A stretch of DNA of 8,761 nucleotides, taken from positions 1-8,761 of the forward strand of contig JALSMD010000109.1 of the NCBI GenBank assembly GCA_026987855.1, read 5' to 3'. This DNA is from Candidatus Falkowiibacteriota bacterium (lineage in GTDB: Bacteria; Patescibacteriota; Patescibacteriia; Patescibacteriales; JALSMD01). The notes below the pieces were generated by a model. The model saw only the letters and a program-made list of their open reading frames with translations, was not told where the DNA came from and did not search any database. Below, one piece after another: positions 6,140 through 8,761 of the stretch. The stretch's first letter is position 1. The number at the start of each line of letters is the position of its first letter. The position numbers were made by a program, and so were the translations under genes.

Positions 6140-7210
6140 TTATAATAAATTTGAGCTAATTAATTTTAATTTATTTTTCGCCTCTACATCTTGAAGTGAT
6201 TGGATAATATCATCTAAGTTGCCGTCTAGAATATCATCTATATTACTCCATGATTTTTTTATTCTATGATCTGTAATACGATCTTGAGGAAAATTATAAG
6301 TTCTTATTTTTTCACTTCTGTCGCCTGTTCCTATTTGTTGTTTCCTTTCAGCCGCTTCTTTTGCTCGTTTTTCTTCTTCTATCTTTTCTTTAAGACGAGC
6401 CCGTAAAATTTGCATGGCTTTTTCTTTGTTCTGGTGTTGTGATTTTTGGTCTTGGCATTGCACGACTAGACCAGTAGGTAAATGAGTAATGCGAACAGCT
6501 GAATTAGTAGTGTTTACTTTTTGGCCACCAGGACCAGAGGCAGCGTAAGTATCAATCCTTAAATCTTCTGGCTTTATTTCTATATCAACTTCCTCAGCCT
6601 CAGGCAAAACTGCCACCGTAACGGCTGATGTATGAATACGGCCTTGTTTTTCGGTCTCAGGAACCCTTTGAACACGATGAGTGCCTTTTTCAAATTTTAA
6701 ATATTTATAAACATTATTACCTCTAACAAAAAAAATAATTTCCTTAAACCCACCAATGCCAATGGGGCTGGAACTCATTATTTCTACACGCCAACCTTTT
6801 TTTTCGGCAAAACGAGAATACATACGAAAAAGATCGGCCACAAAAAGCGCTGACTCATCTCCTCCTGTTCCAGCTCGTATTTCCATAATGACATCTTTTT
6901 TATCCATAGGATCAGAAGGCAATAAGGCTATCTTAATTTCTCTTTCTAATTCCTCTTTTTCATTTTCCAAATTTTCTAAATCTTCCTCAGCAATTTTTAC
7001 CAATTCACTATCAAGATTTTCTTTTATTATTTCTTTGTTATCTCTAATTTGTTTTTCAATTTTTTCTAACTTTTCAATTTTTTCTACTATTTCCTTGAGT
7101 TCGGCATGTTCTTGAGAAATTGCTTTTAATCTTTCTGGATTACTAATGATTTTAGGGTTAGCTAATTCTTTTTCTAATTTATTAAATTTTTCTTTTATTT
7201 CAGAAAACAT
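6140..7210 (-). CDS. prfA: peptide chain release factor 1
   Basis: RF1 recognises UAA and UAG in the ribosomal A site and triggers peptide release. The 356-aa length is normal. An N-terminal coiled-coil domain (about 1-95) is followed by EIRAGTGGDES (110-120) and THRVQRVPETEKQGRIHTS (177-195). The stop-codon-reading tripeptide is PET at 184-186, of the RF1 PxT type (usually PAT) and not the SPF of RF2. The catalytic GGQ is at 228-230 (ASGPGGQKVN), followed by the conserved stretch from SAVRITHLPTGLVV to QDQKSQHQNKEKA; DRITDHRI lies near the C terminus. Gln230 is the PrmC target. The ATG leader is TTTAAACTTATG without SD. It lies 118 nt after murA and 24 nt before prmC, with which it is probably co-transcribed. 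Confidence 0.98.
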   Translation of the reverse strand: MFSEIKEKFNKLEKELANPKIISNPERLKAISQEHAELKEIVEKIEKLEKIEKQIRDNKEIIKENLDSELVKIAEEDLENLENEKEELEREIKIALLPSDPMDKKDVIMEIRAGTGGDESALFVADLFRMYSRFAEKKGWRVEIMSSSPIGIGGFKEIIFFVRGNNVYKYLKFEKGTHRVQRVPETEKQGRIHTSAVTVAVLPEAEEVDIEIKPEDLRIDTYAASGPGGQKVNTTNSAVRITHLPTGLVVQCQDQKSQHQNKEKAMQILRARLKEKIEEEKRAKEAAERKQQIGTGDRSEKIRTYNFPQDRITDHRIKKSWSNIDDILDGNLDDIIQSLQDVEAKNKLKLISSNLL

Positions 7211-7328
7211 AAGTTTAAAGAATACACAAAATATTAAAAAATAAAATTAAAAAGTGGATCAAAAATAAAAAATTATAAATTAATATATTTTTATATTTTT
7301 TAATCCCTAAACCTTAATTTATAATTTA

Positions 7329-8588
7329 TTATTCACATCTTTTAATTTTTGCTCCAAGCGCTCTTAATCTATCATCTATTTTTTCATACCCACGATCAAT
7401 TTGATAAATGTTATTTATTTCAGTTTCGCCCTCTGCGATTAAAGCAGCAATAATCATAGAAATTCCGGCGCGTAAATCTGGGGAAGTAAGTTTTCTACCG
7501 TACAACTTACTAGGACCATTAACTACCACCCGATGCGGGTCACACATAATAATGTCAGCGCCCATTTGAGTAAGCATATCGGTATAGAGTAATCTTCTGT
7601 CATAAATAGTTTCATGAATCAATGATGTGCCGTGAGCCTGTGTCATTAAAACTGTGTAAGGAGATTGTAAATCAGTAGGAAAGCCGGGATATTCATGAGT
7701 TTTAATGCTATATGCTTTTATGTTTTTGTTTTTTTTGATCTTTATCCAATCATTTCCAGTCTCAAATTTTATACCAACTTTTTTAAAAATATTTAATAAT
7801 ATTTCAATATGTTTTGGTTGGCAGTGCGTTATAGTGATATTAGAACGGGTAGCAGCGGCCATTATAGCAAAGGTGCCTGTTTCAATACGATCCGGTATAA
7901 TATTAAATACTCCTGCTCTAATTTTGTCAACTCCTTCTATAGTAATCACAGGAGTGCCAGCCCCCTTAATTTTAGCGCCTTGTTCATTTAAATAATCAGC
8001 TAAGGCCTTAATCTCTGGTTCCATTGCGCAATTTTTCAGAATTGTGGTTCCTTTGGCTAATACTGCTGTCATCATTAAACTTTCTGTCCCGGTAACACTT
8101 ACTGTTGTAAAAAAATAATTACATCCTTTTAATTCCTTGGCTTTTAGGTGATAATAATTATTTTTAATTTTAATCTCAGCGCCCATTGCCTGAAATCCTT
8201 CTAAAAACAAATCAATTGGCCTACTTCCTGCTCCAATTACACAACCCCCTGGATGGGGAAATTTTACTTCCTTTAGTCTGGCTAAAAGAGGACCTACAAA
8301 CATAATAGAAGCCCGAAATTTATTGGCTAATCCTATTGGTAGTTCAATAGTATTTAAATTTTTAGCTTGAATTTGGCATTGATTTTTATCTTTGTTTACA
8401 ATAGTGCCCAAAGCTTCAGCCATTTCCAAAGATCTGTTGATATCTTCTATTTCAGGTAAATTTTTAATTACAATTGGTTCTTCTGACAATATAGAAGCGG
8501 GAATAATTTTTAAGGCCGCATTTTTAGCGCCTTTTACTTCTATTTCTCCTTTTAACTCGTTTTGGCCGTAAATAAGAAATGTTGACAT
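7329..8588 (-). CDS. murA: UDP-N-acetylglucosamine 1-carboxyvinyltransferase
   Basis: MurA joins enolpyruvate from PEP to the 3'-OH of UDP-GlcNAc, the first committed step of peptidoglycan synthesis in the cytoplasm. The 419-aa protein has the family's usual length and order: KGAKNAALKIIPASIL (19-34, with the Lys-Asn pair that binds substrate), FRASIMFVGPLLARL (91-105), the active-site loop PGGCVIGAGSRPIDL (113-127) with catalytic Cys116, PDRIETGTF (232-240), FPTDLQSP (303-310, Asp306) and TSPDLRAG (368-375). The Cys form means sensitivity to fosfomycin is expected from the active site, unlike Cys-to-Asp variants. The ATG leader (TTTAAATATATG) has no SD. It is the first minus-strand gene in the window; the 173 nt upstream hold a prominent hairpin. 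Confidence 0.98.
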   Translation of the reverse strand: MSTFLIYGQNELKGEIEVKGAKNAALKIIPASILSEEPIVIKNLPEIEDINRSLEMAEALGTIVNKDKNQCQIQAKNLNTIELPIGLANKFRASIMFVGPLLARLKEVKFPHPGGCVIGAGSRPIDLFLEGFQAMGAEIKIKNNYYHLKAKELKGCNYFFTTVSVTGTESLMMTAVLAKGTTILKNCAMEPEIKALADYLNEQGAKIKGAGTPVITIEGVDKIRAGVFNIIPDRIETGTFAIMAAATRSNITITHCQPKHIEILLNIFKKVGIKFETGNDWIKIKKNKNIKAYSIKTHEYPGFPTDLQSPYTVLMTQAHGTSLIHETIYDRRLLYTDMLTQMGADIIMCDPHRVVVNGPSKLYGRKLTSPDLRAGISMIIAALIAEGETEINNIYQIDRGYEKIDDRLRALGAKIKRCE

Positions 8589-8679
8589 ATATTTAAAGTA
8601 AATTCAAAGCAAATTCTTAATTTTAGCTTAACTTAATTTTTTAATAATTTCAAGATAATACAATTGTTAAATAAGTTCA

Positions 8680-8716
8680 CATACATTTTGGACTCCGCAG
8701 GAGGCCAAAATGTATG
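8680..8716. repeat. 37-nt near-perfect palindrome / hairpin upstream of murA
   Basis: CATACATTTTGG (8680-8691) is perfectly complementary to CCAAAATGTATG (8705-8716). After a single A/G mismatch (8692 with 8704) pairing resumes as CTCC (8693-8696) with GGAG (8700-8703), leaving the triloop GCA. This gives 16 pairs with one mismatch. The core 8690-8706 is 13 of 17 G/C, in strong contrast to the surrounding AT-rich DNA. No T-run follows on either strand, so it is not a standard intrinsic terminator. It could be a dispersed palindromic repeat, a processed RNA hairpin, a protein-binding palindrome or a T-tract-free terminator of a gene entering from the right. The rest of 8589-8761 shows no supported gene. 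Confidence 0.8.
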
Positions 8717-8761
8717 CAAATAGGGTTTAAATTCCATAATTGCCGTGGATTTGGTAGATTA

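Noticed and set aside
6756..7115. Plus-strand Ser/Ile/Phe-rich reading frame opposite the prfA coiled-coil region.
   Set aside because: It is an antisense shadow of Glu/Lys/Leu-rich codons in prfA, with no start signal or motif.
7270..7327. Perfect 14-bp inverted repeat AAATTATAAATTAA / TTAATTTATAATTT just after the murA stop, with a 30-nt loop.
   Set aside because: It is made only of A and T in a nearly pure A/T gap, where a 14-bp match by chance is quite likely. The long loop and lack of G/C pairs make a terminator improbable.
7705..7995. Plus-strand reading frames opposite the middle of murA.
   Set aside because: They are antisense to a highly conserved enzyme, overlap one another, and have no ribosome binding site.
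8633..8737. Minus-strand 34-codon reading frame starting ATG at 8735-8737 and running through the palindrome.
   Set aside because: It is short, has no ribosome binding site or recognisable motif, and its middle part is just the hairpin read as codons.
8717..8761. Possible tRNA edge or C-terminal end of a gene entering from the right (stretches like GGTTTAAATTCC and GGATTTGGTAGATTA).
   Set aside because: The spacing does not fit a tRNA acceptor, D arm or T arm, and all three minus frames are open for some codons at the edge, so no frame can be preferred.
1..8761. Possible alternative genetic code (UGA recoded), as in some Patescibacteria.
   Set aside because: All genes are full length under the standard code with no in-frame TGA, and all stop at TAA.

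Overview
The window is AT-rich bacterial DNA with densely packed genes. It holds two protein-coding blocks that converge near position 5220. Bacterial release factor 1, its methyltransferase and MurA place it in Bacteria with a peptidoglycan wall. The low GC, the A-rich leaders without Shine-Dalgarno (SD) sequences, the Asn-Leu-Pro-Tyr variant in PrmC and the GldA/F/G-like transporter outside an obvious Bacteroidetes setting suggest a Candidate Phyla Radiation (Patescibacteria/Parcubacteria-like) genome. That placement is an inference, not a proof. All nine genes end in TAA and none contains an in-frame TGA, so the standard code fits and the UGA=Gly code of Gracilibacteria/Absconditabacteria is not supported.

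Plus strand, 1-3941: a four-gene transport operon. It consists of an ABC ATPase whose 5' end lies outside the window, an ABC-2 type permease (GldF-like), a large membrane-anchored extracytoplasmic protein (GldG-like, ABC-transporter auxiliary family) and a membrane-anchored protein with two DUF4340-like repeats. Gaps are 4-18 nt and none of the three visible starts has an SD sequence. The likely assembly is one ATPase and one permease forming the membrane complex, with two anchored extracytoplasmic partners. Its substrate is unknown.

Plus strand, 3942-5217: first a self-contained unit with a promoter-like element, the only strong SD in the window, a 134-aa double-CxxC zinc-ribbon plus coiled-coil protein, and a clear intrinsic terminator. 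Next comes a 229-aa protein that looks like a divergent xylose-isomerase-type TIM barrel. Neither protein has a function I recognise; they are the least described part of the window.

Minus strand, 8588 down to 5228: murA, prfA and prmC. MurA makes the first committed peptidoglycan precursor. PrfA reads UAA/UAG stop codons, and PrmC methylates the Gln of the PrfA GGQ motif. The order resembles the murAB-rho-rpmE-tdk-prfA-prmC region of Bacillus subtilis with the middle genes missing.

Right edge, 8589-8761: no supported gene, but a striking near-perfect hairpin at 8680-8716 whose core is far more GC-rich than its surroundings. I see no phage, CRISPR, insertion sequence, rRNA or tRNA gene in the window.
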